The position numbers were made by a program, and so were the translations under genes. A stretch of DNA of 6,332 nt, from assembly GCA_902797525.1 (NCBI GenBank), contig CADBSZ010000083.1:1-6332 (forward strand), read 5' to 3'. The DNA comes from an uncultured Ruminococcus sp. (lineage in GTDB: Bacteria > Bacillota > Clostridia > Oscillospirales > Acutalibacteraceae). Positions 1-5,440 of this stretch are shown here, piece after piece (positions within the stretch are counted from its first letter, which is position 1; each line of letters opens with the position of its first letter). The notes below the pieces were generated by a model that was not told the DNA's origin, did no database searches, and worked only from the letters and a program-made list of their open reading frames with translations.

Positions 1-52
1 AAAATATGACTATATTACTTTTATCTTACCATATCGGGCGCAAAAAAGCAAC

Positions 53-90
53 AAAAAACGCACCGAAACCAACGCTTCGGTGCATTTTTT
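53..90. terminator. Rho-independent terminator of the tcdA/hydrolase unit, probably bidirectional
   Basis: Bases 60-67 (GCACCGAA) pair perfectly with 76-83 (TTCGGTGC) around an 8-base loop. On the minus strand the hairpin starts 19 bases after the hydrolase stop codon, and one base later a run of six T follows (53-58). On the plus strand T6 (85-90) follows, so it could also stop a convergent gene entering from the left edge. Bases 1-52 hold no gene I can support. Confidence 0.85.
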
Positions 91-102
91 CGTCTTTTCG
101 TT

Positions 103-951
103 TTATTCAGCGATAGCAAGCGAATCATCTTCGCTGCGAACAGCGTCGGCGCATAGCCGCACGGCTTGTGCTGTTTTTTGCTGCTGCTCCTCGGCGGAAA
201 CGGTCGCGTCGTTGTCGCCGCGTTGTTTGCCGTAGTTGCCGAACTGCGCGTGGTTGCCGCCGTCAATCACCATTTCGCCGCTGTGCCGCGGCCAATATTG
301 CTTGGCGTTTTCGTATGCGGACTGATCGAGCACGCCGTCGTTGCTGCCGTAAACCGAAAACATGCAAACGGAATTATCAATCGGCTTTGTCGGATAGCTC
401 GCCAGAAGCACCAGACCATCCACCGCATCGGAATGCCCGGCAGTGAAGCCTGCCGCAGCCACGCCGCCCATGGAATGTCCGGACAATATCCAGTGGTCGT
501 AGTCGTAGTGCGAAATCACCCTGTCGGCGGCATTCATATCCAACACCGCCATGCGCGCCGGAAGCTTTAGCAAAAAGCAGTCCACGCCGCCGCGCGCGAT
601 TTTCTGCATCAGCGGCGCGTACGCCTCGCTGTCCACCTTCGCGCCGGGATAAAACACCAGTGCTGTGTCCTCGCCTGCGCCGTCAAACAACCAGCCGCCG
701 TCAATTTCCGTTACCGTCGGCGCGGAGGAGTCGGCAAACACCTGTACGGCAACCTCCTCGGCAGAATAATGAATGTTCAAATACACCGCCGTCACGCCAA
801 AGCACAGTATGAAGCTGAGCGCCAGACTCAGCAGCACATACGCCGTGCGCTTCAAGCCCTTTTTGCGGTATTTCCGAACAACCGCCATTGCGATAAAGCC
901 CACCGCAAACGACAGCGCAAAGGCAATAAAAACAGGAATCATTTGCTTCAT
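103..951 (-). CDS. Membrane-anchored alpha/beta hydrolase
   Basis: The 282-residue protein is an alpha/beta-hydrolase-fold enzyme. Two hydrophobic segments (about 4-25 and 36-58) flank a strongly basic loop (26-35, RKYRKKGLKR). By the positive-inside rule that loop is cytoplasmic, which puts the catalytic domain (about 85-275) outside the membrane. The catalytic triad can be read directly: Ser160 in the nucleophile elbow GHSMGG (158-163), Asp205 in GSNDG, and His234 in GGNHAQFG. The YPG at 101-103 is the likely oxyanion-hole region. The ATG at 951 is chosen because AGGGGAGA lies just upstream and because it overlaps the tcdA stop as ATGA, implying translational coupling. The frame stays open to 1143, but that extension is only tcdA read out of frame. 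The best family fit is the PF12695-like hydrolases. Substrate is unknown; an esterase or lipase-like role on envelope or imported esters is inference. Confidence 0.88.
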   Translation of the reverse strand: MKQMIPVFIAFALSFAVGFIAMAVVRKYRKKGLKRTAYVLLSLALSFILCFGVTAVYLNIHYSAEEVAVQVFADSSAPTVTEIDGGWLFDGAGEDTALVFYPGAKVDSEAYAPLMQKIARGGVDCFLLKLPARMAVLDMNAADRVISHYDYDHWILSGHSMGGVAAAGFTAGHSDAVDGLVLLASYPTKPIDNSVCMFSVYGSNDGVLDQSAYENAKQYWPRHSGEMVIDGGNHAQFGNYGKQRGDNDATVSAEEQQQKTAQAVRLCADAVRSEDDSLAIAE

Positions 952-1670
952 GTCTGCTCTCCCCTTTTGATTAAATCCTTGATGACCTCGCCCGCGAGGA
1001 TTAATCCCGCAACCGACGGCACAAAGGCGGTGGAGCCGGGTGTGTCGCGTCGCACGGTCGCTTCCTCGCTCGGCTGTTGCGGACGCACGGGCGGCTCCTT
1101 GGAATAGACCACCTTGAGCTTTTTGATACCGCGCCGGCGGCACTCATACCGCATAACGCGCGCCAGCGGACAAACCGAGGTTTTGTAAATATCCGTCACC
1201 TCCAAGGCGGTGGGGTCGAGCTTGTTGCCGGCGCCCATTGAGCAGATAATCGGCGTGCCTGCCGCCTTGGCGTTTTCTATCAGCGCGAGCTTTCCCTTAA
1301 CGGTGTCAATCGCGTCGATGATGTAATCGTACTGCGTAAAATCAAATTCCTGCTCGGTTTCGGGCAAATAGAACGTGCGAAATGCCTGCACGCGACAGTC
1401 GGGATTGATGTCGAGCACGCGGCGCTTTGCCACATCCACCTTGTATTCGCCGACGGTGGAGTGCGTGGCGATAATCTGGCGGTTGATGTTGGTCAGCGCC
1501 ACGGTATCGTTGTCAATTAAATCAAGCGCGCCGACGCCCGAGCGTGCCAGCGCCTCAACCGCATAGCCGCCCACGCCGCCCACGCCGAACACCGCCACGC
1601 GCGCGCGCTTCAGCGTTTGCATGGCTTTCTCGCCGAGCAGCAGTTCGGTGCGCGAAAACGGATGAATCAT
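948..1670 (-). CDS. tcdA: tRNA threonylcarbamoyladenosine dehydratase (TcdA/CsdL, E1-like)
   Basis: This is a ThiF/MoeB/E1-superfamily protein of 240 residues. In TcdA, ATP-dependent activation converts t6A at position 37 of ANN-decoding tRNAs to the cyclic form ct6A. Visible hallmarks are the glycine-rich nucleotide loop GVGGVGG (29-35), the acidic pair in LIDND (51-55), NINRQ with Arg64, Lys77, and DAID (119-122). The subgroup signature CSMGAGNKLDP (143-152) and YKTSVCPLARVMR (162-174) separates it from ThiF and MoeB. The conserved start FSRTELLLGE (5-14) shows that the N-terminus is complete. It is shorter than the roughly 268-residue E. coli enzyme, mostly at the C-terminus. Cysteines lie at 92, 143, 167 and 177. 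The ATG at 1670 overlaps the stop of the upstream gene (ATGA), with GGGAGAG ahead as ribosome site, and its own TGA overlaps the hydrolase start. The subfamily call is firm; ct6A activity in this organism is inferred. Confidence 0.93.
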   Translation of the reverse strand: MIHPFSRTELLLGEKAMQTLKRARVAVFGVGGVGGYAVEALARSGVGALDLIDNDTVALTNINRQIIATHSTVGEYKVDVAKRRVLDINPDCRVQAFRTFYLPETEQEFDFTQYDYIIDAIDTVKGKLALIENAKAAGTPIICSMGAGNKLDPTALEVTDIYKTSVCPLARVMRYECRRRGIKKLKVVYSKEPPVRPQQPSEEATVRRDTPGSTAFVPSVAGLILAGEVIKDLIKRGEQT

Positions 1671-2038
1671 AACAGCTCTCCCAGAATATCAACCGCGTTG
1701 GCAACGCACGCATCGCATGAACAGAGCATTTTTCCGGTGACAACGCCCTTGATGTCCACGCAAATTGTCGCGCCGCAGCGGTTTAAAAATTGGTCATACA
1801 ACGACCGCGCCTTGCCCATTACGGGCTTGCCCTTGTTTGACAAGCCGAGCACCATTTGCGCGGCGCAAAGCGCACCGCAGGTGCCGCCCATGGTGCCCAT
1901 GCCCACGCCGAAGCCTGCGCCGAGCGCGCGTGCGGTTTCCATATCCAAGCCCAGCTCGTCGGCGAACGCCGCCACAACTGCCTGGGCGCAATTAAAGCCG
2001 CTGTGCTTGTACTGCACGGCCAAATCCTTTTTATCCAT
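1667..2038 (-). CDS. C_GCAxxG_C_C family putative redox-active protein
   Basis: A 123-residue cysteine-rich protein of the C_GCAxxG_C_C family (PF09719 type), usually called redox-active although no reaction is established. Family landmarks are FNCAQAV (Cys17), the glycine-rich stretch GAGFGVGMGTMGG (40-52) leading into TCGA (Cys54), a later Cys93, and CDACVANAVDIL with Cys111. It has eight cysteines: 17, 54, 58, 88, 93, 106, 108 and 111. From memory of the family, Cys17, 54, 93 and 111 match the usual four, while 58, 88, 106 and 108 are extra. They create C54-x3-C58, C88-x4-C93 and C106-x-C-x2-C111 spacings that could hold a metal or form disulfides. No signal peptide is seen, so it is likely cytoplasmic. 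It is first in its operon, with the promoter at 2062-2090 and GAGGTG (2044-2049) 5 bases before the ATG, and it overlaps tcdA by 4 bases. Confidence 0.88.
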   Translation of the reverse strand: MDKKDLAVQYKHSGFNCAQAVVAAFADELGLDMETARALGAGFGVGMGTMGGTCGALCAAQMVLGLSNKGKPVMGKARSLYDQFLNRCGATICVDIKGVVTGKMLCSCDACVANAVDILGELL

Positions 2039-2061
2039 AAAAACACCTCGTCTTTTTTATC

Positions 2062-2090
2062 ATTATAGCCTGTTTTAAAAACTTTTGCAA
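2062..2090 (-). promoter_or_regulatory. Sigma-A promoter for the redox protein-tcdA-hydrolase unit
   Basis: Read on the minus strand, TTGCAA (2085-2090) is followed after exactly 17 bases by a perfect TATAAT (2062-2067). The start of transcription should fall near 2055, leaving a leader of only about 17 bases that contains GAGGTG. The match is a pattern read from sequence and is not experimental. Confidence 0.83.
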
Positions 2091-2112
2091 TATGTTTGCC
2101 AATCGTGCAAAA
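2083..2112. repeat. Inverted repeat spanning both divergent -35 boxes (possible operator)
   Basis: TTTTGCA (2083-2089) and TGCAAAA (2106-2112) are perfect 7-base inverted arms separated by 16 bases. They are centred at 2097.5, inside the gap between the two oppositely facing promoters. Arm centres are 23 bases apart, about two helical turns, which suits a dimeric regulator. One arm overlaps the minus-strand -35 box and the other lies in the plus-strand spacer. The symmetry could be chance in AT-rich promoter DNA, and no regulator gene is present in the window. Confidence 0.35.
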
Positions 2113-2124
2113 ACGTTGTATAAT
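2096..2124 (+). promoter_or_regulatory. Sigma-A promoter for the PHP phosphatase-lipoprotein unit
   Basis: TTGCCA (2096-2101), a 17-base spacer and a perfect TATAAT (2119-2124) face the PHP gene. Its -35 box lies 5 bases from that of the opposing promoter, so the two polymerase sites face away from each other and must overlap sterically. Transcription should begin near G2131, the first base of the Shine-Dalgarno sequence. Confidence 0.83.
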
Positions 2125-2130
2125 AGTGTC

Positions 2131-2137
2131 GGAAAGG
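2131..2137 (+). promoter_or_regulatory. Ribosome binding site GGAAAGG that decides the PHP gene start
   Basis: GGAAAGG ends 9 bases before the ATG at 2147. An earlier ATG at 2139 lies one base after the site, too close to be used, and is out of frame. A longer in-frame reading would begin at a TTG at 2096, but that triplet is part of the -35 box. These points fix 2147 as the start. Confidence 0.75.
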
Positions 2138-2146
2138 TATGATAAA

Positions 2147-2944
2147 ATGGAAAAGACAACGTATAATTTACACACCCACACCAAACGCTGCAACCACGCC
2201 GAGGGCGAGGACAGAGAATATGTGGAAGCGGCGATTGCCGCCGGCATTGAGGTTTTGGGGTTCTCCGACCATTGTCCGCAATTTTTTCCGAACACGGATT
2301 ACTACAGCTATTTTCGCATGAGACCCGACCTGGCGCAGGAATACGCCGAAAGCGTGCGCGCCCTGCAAAAGGAATATGCCGCCGACATCAAAATTCTGCT
2401 CGGCTTTGAAACGGAATATTATCCCGGCACCTTTGACGCGTTAATGGAGTTCGTCCGTCCGCTGCACCTCGACTATATGATTATGGGACAACATTTTATT
2501 GCGGACGAGCACGACGAAAACAAATACTACGACGCCTTCGGCAACCGCGGCGAGGTGTATTTGGAGCACTATGTGAAGCAGGTGAAGGAAGGGCTTGACA
2601 AGGGCGTGTTCACCTATTTGGCGCACCCTGACAACGTGTATTTTCACGGCCCCGAGCATGTATACCGCAAACAGATGGTTTCGCTTTGCGAGTTTGCCAA
2701 AGAGCGCAATATTCCGCTTGAATTTAACATGCTCGGCTATGTGAACCACCGCAACTATCCTGACGAGCGGTTTTGGAAAATCGCCGCTTCGGTGGGCAAC
2801 CGGGCGGTCATCGGCTATGACGCGCACCTGCCCAAGGCGCTGCTGCGCGGCGATGTGTTTGATGAGTGTCAGGCTGTTTTGAACCGCTACGGCATTCAAA
2901 CCATGAATTTTGAGGAGATTGTTTTACGCAATGAAAAGCTTTAA
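2147..2944 (+). CDS. PHP-domain phosphoesterase, histidinol-phosphatase (HisJ/HisK) family
   Basis: A 265-residue cytoplasmic PHP-fold protein with the full set of likely metal ligands in order: HTH (His9, His11), His17, SDH (Asp41, His42), the GFETEY pair (Glu88, Glu90), MGQH (His116), AHPD (His160, Asp162) and YDAH (Asp225, His227). Length and motif order match the HisJ/HisK group of histidinol-phosphate phosphatases, which use a trinuclear metal site to release phosphate from L-histidinol phosphate in histidine synthesis. No other histidine-biosynthesis gene is in the window, so the substrate is inferred from family only; PHP proteins of this size also act on other phosphomonoesters. The gene leads a two-gene plus-strand unit and its last 14 bases overlap the lipoprotein start. 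It diverges from the tcdA unit through the shared promoter region. Confidence 0.87.
   Translation: MEKTTYNLHTHTKRCNHAEGEDREYVEAAIAAGIEVLGFSDHCPQFFPNTDYYSYFRMRPDLAQEYAESVRALQKEYAADIKILLGFETEYYPGTFDALMEFVRPLHLDYMIMGQHFIADEHDENKYYDAFGNRGEVYLEHYVKQVKEGLDKGVFTYLAHPDNVYFHGPEHVYRKQMVSLCEFAKERNIPLEFNMLGYVNHRNYPDERFWKIAASVGNRAVIGYDAHLPKALLRGDVFDECQAVLNRYGIQTMNFEEIVLRNEKL
2912..2917 (+). promoter_or_regulatory. Ribosome binding site GAGGAG inside the PHP gene, for the lipoprotein
   Basis: GAGGAG lies 13 bases before the ATG at 2931, longer than the usual 5-9. In-frame TTG codons at 2910 and 2919 lie within or too near the site. The ATG at 2931 also places the lipoprotein signal peptide exactly at the N-terminus, so it is preferred despite the spacing. 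Confidence 0.55.
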
Positions 2945-3662
2945 ACGAATTGCCGCGCTGCTAATCCTTTGCTGTTTTCTTGGCGGCTGTCAGCCGTCGA
3001 AGGAACAGCCCTCCGCCGCAACCGCCGGCAGCGAGCCTGCCGACACAACCGCGGCGGCGCTTGCCGTCCCCAACGACTATGTGTCGGACGGAAAGGAGGA
3101 AACCTTTACCTATACCGACAAAGGCGGCGAAGAACATCAAACCGTGTACCGCATTCCGAAGCTGAACTTCACCGACAGCGACGCGCAAGCGATTAACGCT
3201 GCCGTCAGCGAAAAATACGGCGCGGATTTTGAGGCGGCGGCGCAGGCGAACGGCGCGCCGGAATACTTGTCTATCAACTACGGCGCCTTTACAAACGACG
3301 ACATCATCAGCCTGCTGATTACCGCCGAGGACCGAACGCACCACTTCACCTACAGCGCCTTTAATTACAACAAAAAGACAAACAAACAGCTCGACAACGC
3401 AGGACTGCTCGCGTATTTGCAGCGCGACTATGACCAAACATTTTCAGACCTGCAGGACGCGTTGCAGGACGATTATTTGTCAAAGTATCAATATGAAAAC
3501 TTCCCCGATGATTATTACTATCAGCTCGAAATGACCGCCGGCGACGAGGCAGTTCGTCAGTCGACGCTGTATCTCAACGAAAACGGAGAGCTGTATGCCG
3601 TCTGCACCGAGCGCGTCTCACTCGGCGAAGGTGAATTTCAGGTGTTAATCTCCGCGACGTAA
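2931..3662 (+). CDS. Lipoprotein with an RsiV/DUF3298-like domain
   Basis: A 243-residue predicted lipoprotein. It begins with a type II signal peptide: positive KSFKR, a hydrophobic core (7-17) and lipobox LGGC, with Cys20 as the lipidated residue. An Ala/Pro/Thr/Ser-rich linker follows (about 21-48). The rest resembles PdaC/SigV-like plus DUF3298 proteins (anti-sigma factor RsiV and relatives): an early YRIPKLNFTDSDAQAINAAV block (73-92), a central LSINYGAFTNDDIISLLI stretch (113-130), and FNYNKKTNKQL (144-154) before a helix starting LLAYL. This match is from recalled pattern and is tentative. There is no RsiV-like cytoplasmic anti-sigma region or transmembrane helix and no sigma factor gene beside it, so it is not a standard anti-sigma factor. 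The protein should be exposed on the outer face of the membrane. It overlaps the PHP gene by 14 bases and ends shortly before a strong terminator. Specific function is unknown. Confidence 0.8.
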   Translation: MKSFKRIAALLILCCFLGGCQPSKEQPSAATAGSEPADTTAAALAVPNDYVSDGKEETFTYTDKGGEEHQTVYRIPKLNFTDSDAQAINAAVSEKYGADFEAAAQANGAPEYLSINYGAFTNDDIISLLITAEDRTHHFTYSAFNYNKKTNKQLDNAGLLAYLQRDYDQTFSDLQDALQDDYLSKYQYENFPDDYYYQLEMTAGDEAVRQSTLYLNENGELYAVCTERVSLGEGEFQVLISAT

Positions 3663-3686
3663 AGCGGTAGGTTGTACAAATAAAGC

Positions 3687-3725
3687 AAAAGTGTCAGGAC
3701 AAGCGTTTTGTCCTGACACTTTTTT
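3687..3725. terminator. Shared bidirectional terminator between convergent units
   Basis: Bases 3691-3702 (GTGTCAGGACAA) pair perfectly with 3708-3719 around a 5-base loop, and the stem extends through A4/T4 (3687-3690 with 3720-3723). On the plus strand six T (3720-3725) follow, ending the lipoprotein unit. On the minus strand T4 then GCTTTA follow, ending the plsC-lipid kinase unit. The TAA of the lipid kinase (3724-3726) lies in the T tract, so on that strand the hairpin begins directly at the stop codon. Confidence 0.93.
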
Positions 3726-4572
3726 AACTCTTTACAGTATACTCGGTAACATTGAGCACGGTTTCGCCGTCGATTTGCAGGGCAACGGGACGGTCAAATT
3801 TTACGGTAACCTCCTTGCCCTTCATCACGTGAACAATTTTCTTCTTGACGTGCTCGCCCTTAAAGATGGTGGGGAACGCAATCAGCGTGCGGATTTTGCC
3901 CGCGCCGTTCATCACCATGCAGGTGACCTTGCGCTCGGGATCAAGGCGGTTCTGGTGCGGCGTTGCCATCATGCCGCCGCCGTAAAATCTGCCCTTCATG
4001 GTGGGCGCAAGCCATGCCTTGTTGTAGGCAAACTTCTTGCCGTCGACAATTACCTCGGCGTTAGTGGGCTTGTAGTGAAACAAAAGCCCCTTAATCGCGA
4101 TAGAGGCGTAGTTTATCGGCTTGTCGCTTTGCGCTCTGAGGCGGTCTCCCTCCTCGCAGCAATAACCGTCGATGCCGTAGCCGATGCCGTTGATAAATTT
4201 TGCGGTTTTGCCGTTGACAAAAACGGTAGGAAGATTGGCAATGTATTTGTTAATCTGCTCGGGTGCGTCGCCGGGCTGCTTTTCCAAATCAGTCCAAAAG
4301 TCGTTGCCGCTTCCCGTGGGATAATAAAACACCTTGTTTTTGAGGCTGTCGCAGTCCACGTGGTTAATCAAATAGTTGAGCGAACCGTCGCCGCCGCAAA
4401 CGCAAACCTCGTCGTCCGCCTCCAAACCGGCAAAAAACGCGGTGTAATCTTCCAAAGTGAATGCGTCGACAAAAATCAGTTCCTTATCCGTCCAAATTTC
4501 TTTCAGCTTTTGCGCGCCGGCTTCGCCTGCGCCGTTGCCGGATTTGCTGTTGTAGAGCACATAGGTTTTCAT
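3724..4572 (-). CDS. Diacylglycerol kinase-family lipid kinase (YegS/BmrU type)
   Basis: A 282-residue soluble lipid kinase of the DAGK catalytic-domain family, which transfers the ATP gamma-phosphate to a lipid hydroxyl, most often diacylglycerol to give phosphatidic acid. Motifs in order are the N-terminal YNSKSGNG (7-14) phosphate-binding region, GGDGS (60-64, usually GGDGT), the PTGSGNDF loop (85-92), GGGMMATP (198-205) and LQIDGE (265-270) near the C-terminus, where members carry an acidic catalytic or metal-linked residue. Length is near the 290-300 typical of the group. The ATG at 4572 follows GAGGGAG by about 7 bases and lies 2 bases after the plsC stop, so the two are cotranscribed. 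Pairing with plsC favours phosphatidic acid synthesis or diacylglycerol salvage. Undecaprenol kinase (DgkA) is a different membrane family and is excluded. Exact lipid specificity is inferred. Confidence 0.9.
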   Translation of the reverse strand: MKTYVLYNSKSGNGAGEAGAQKLKEIWTDKELIFVDAFTLEDYTAFFAGLEADDEVCVCGGDGSLNYLINHVDCDSLKNKVFYYPTGSGNDFWTDLEKQPGDAPEQINKYIANLPTVFVNGKTAKFINGIGYGIDGYCCEEGDRLRAQSDKPINYASIAIKGLLFHYKPTNAEVIVDGKKFAYNKAWLAPTMKGRFYGGGMMATPHQNRLDPERKVTCMVMNGAGKIRTLIAFPTIFKGEHVKKKIVHVMKGKEVTVKFDRPVALQIDGETVLNVTEYTVKS

Positions 4573-4574
4573 GG

Positions 4575-5306
4575 TTAAACTCCCTCATTTAATTTTTCAA
4601 GCATGGTGTCCCTGATGAAATCGCCGAGCTCGGCTGTTTTTTTCTTCTTTATCTCGTTCGCATCCAGTACCTTGACTACGTCGATATACACATGGCTGCG
4701 GTGCAGCGGATAATTTTTTTGTATTTCGTAGGTGTTCTTGACGGTGACAATCACAATCGGCACGTTTGCCTTTTGTGCGATTTTAAACACCGCGTTGTGG
4801 AACGGCAGCAAGCCCTCGTCATAGTTGCGCGTACCTTCGGGATAAACCGCCACGCTCGCCACATCGCGCGTAATCAAATCTGCCGCGCGAATGATGGTTT
4901 TCAGCGCGTTGCGCGGATTTTCCCGGTCAATCGGCATAAAGCACAGGCGGTGAATCAGCCGTCCGTAAACCGGCACCTTAAAGTTTTCGGGCTTTGAAAT
5001 GAACGAAAGCTGTTGGTCGCCGAACACCAGCCACGACAAAATCGGATCAAACTTGGAGCGGTGGTTGCTGACCATCAGGTATCTGCCCTTGGGGAGCTGA
5101 TTCTTGCCTGTTACATGCAGTTTAATGCGGATCAGCTTTGTGGCAAAAAAGGTGGAGCTGTTGAGCAAAAAGCGATAATATCGGCTCTCCTTGTCGTACT
5201 CCTTTTTCATATTGACAAACAAACTGCTGATGATAATGAGCAAAACATATGCCAAAACGATGCCCACACAGCACAGCAGAACTGTAAAAATAATCGTCCA
5301 GACCAA
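4575..5306 (-). CDS. plsC: 1-acyl-sn-glycerol-3-phosphate acyltransferase (PlsC family)
   Basis: A 243-residue membrane-bound acyltransferase that adds a fatty acyl chain to the sn-2 position of lysophosphatidic acid to make phosphatidic acid. One strong hydrophobic segment lies at about 3-30. Then come the family blocks: I, NHRSKFD (81-87, H82-x4-D87, catalytic); II, PVYGRLIHR to IDREN (112-130); III, YPEGTR (155-160, substrate binding); IV, VPIVIVTV (182-189). The start is a TTG at 5306, preceded by GGGGGAG at 5 bases. The only longer reading begins at a TTG at 5366 that is itself part of the -35 box, and the next ATG (residue 33) would remove the membrane segment. The C-terminus is lysine-rich (220-223). 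It is first in a two-gene unit with the lipid kinase. LPA is the likely substrate; other lysophospholipids are possible for PlsC paralogues. Confidence 0.92.
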   Translation of the reverse strand: MVWTIIFTVLLCCVGIVLAYVLLIIISSLFVNMKKEYDKESRYYRFLLNSSTFFATKLIRIKLHVTGKNQLPKGRYLMVSNHRSKFDPILSWLVFGDQQLSFISKPENFKVPVYGRLIHRLCFMPIDRENPRNALKTIIRAADLITRDVASVAVYPEGTRNYDEGLLPFHNAVFKIAQKANVPIVIVTVKNTYEIQKNYPLHRSHVYIDVVKVLDANEIKKKKTAELGDFIRDTMLEKLNEGV

Positions 5307-5311
5307 ATTTT

Positions 5312-5318
5312 CTCCCCC
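5312..5318 (-). promoter_or_regulatory. plsC: Ribosome binding site deciding the TTG start of plsC
   Basis: On the minus strand GGGGGAG is followed by 5 bases (AAAAT) and then TTG at 5306-5304. No ATG or GTG in frame offers a comparable site, so the rare start codon is supported by this position. Confidence 0.78.
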
Positions 5319-5337
5319 GTTTCTACAGCATAATACA

Positions 5338-5366
5338 ATTATATCGGTTATTCGGCAAAAGGTCAA
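5338..5366 (-). promoter_or_regulatory. Sigma-A promoter for the plsC-lipid kinase unit
   Basis: On the minus strand TTGACC (5361-5366), a 17-base spacer and a perfect TATAAT (5338-5343) are present. Transcription should start near 5331, giving a leader of about 25 bases before the plsC TTG. The position rules out the longer plsC reading. Confidence 0.86.
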
Positions 5367-5379
5367 TGCTTTTGCCCGG

Positions 5380-5409
5380 ATTACATTTTTACAAATTTAT
5401 TACATTCTT
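5380..5409. repeat. Short AT-rich direct repeat upstream of the plsC promoter
   Basis: ATTACATTTTT (5380-5390) and ATTACATTCTT (5399-5409) agree at 10 of 11 bases with a 19-base period, and a further TTTACA lies between them at 5388-5393. The block sits about 14-43 bases upstream of the plsC -35 box. It may be an UP element or a regulator site, but low complexity could also explain it. Confidence 0.35.
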
Positions 5410-5440
5410 TCGGTTTTTATCACAAAAATCACGCTGACAA

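Noticed and set aside
23..51. Possible minus-strand promoter (TTGCTT, 17 bases, TAAGAT) pointing out of the left edge
   Set aside because: It matches only 3 and 4 of 6 consensus bases and lies in AT-rich DNA after the terminator. No downstream gene is visible to support it.
166..570. Overlapping plus-strand open frames across the hydrolase gene
   Set aside because: They are low-complexity Arg/Ala/Val-rich translations antisense to a gene with a full Ser-Asp-His triad, and they lack start signals.
952..1143. 64-residue N-terminal extension of the hydrolase
   Set aside because: It is tcdA coding sequence read in another frame. The ATG at 951 has a good ribosome site and begins directly with a membrane segment.
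1819..2295. Minus-strand frame of 158 codons covering the divergent promoter region
   Set aside because: It crosses two promoters and the real starts of two genes and reads the redox protein out of frame.
2139..2321. Small frame starting at the ATG between the Shine-Dalgarno site and the PHP start
   Set aside because: It is only one base from the Shine-Dalgarno site, and the product has no recognisable motif while the overlapping frame carries all PHP metal ligands.
3025..3041. Small hairpin CGGCAG/CTGCCG in the lipoprotein linker
   Set aside because: A 6-base stem in GC-rich Ala/Pro codons is expected by chance, and no T tract follows it.
3691..4578. Plus-strand open frame of 295 codons opposite the lipid kinase
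   Set aside because: It begins inside the terminator hairpin, has no promoter or ribosome site, and lies antisense to a gene with clear catalytic motifs. Third-position GC bias of the real gene explains its openness.
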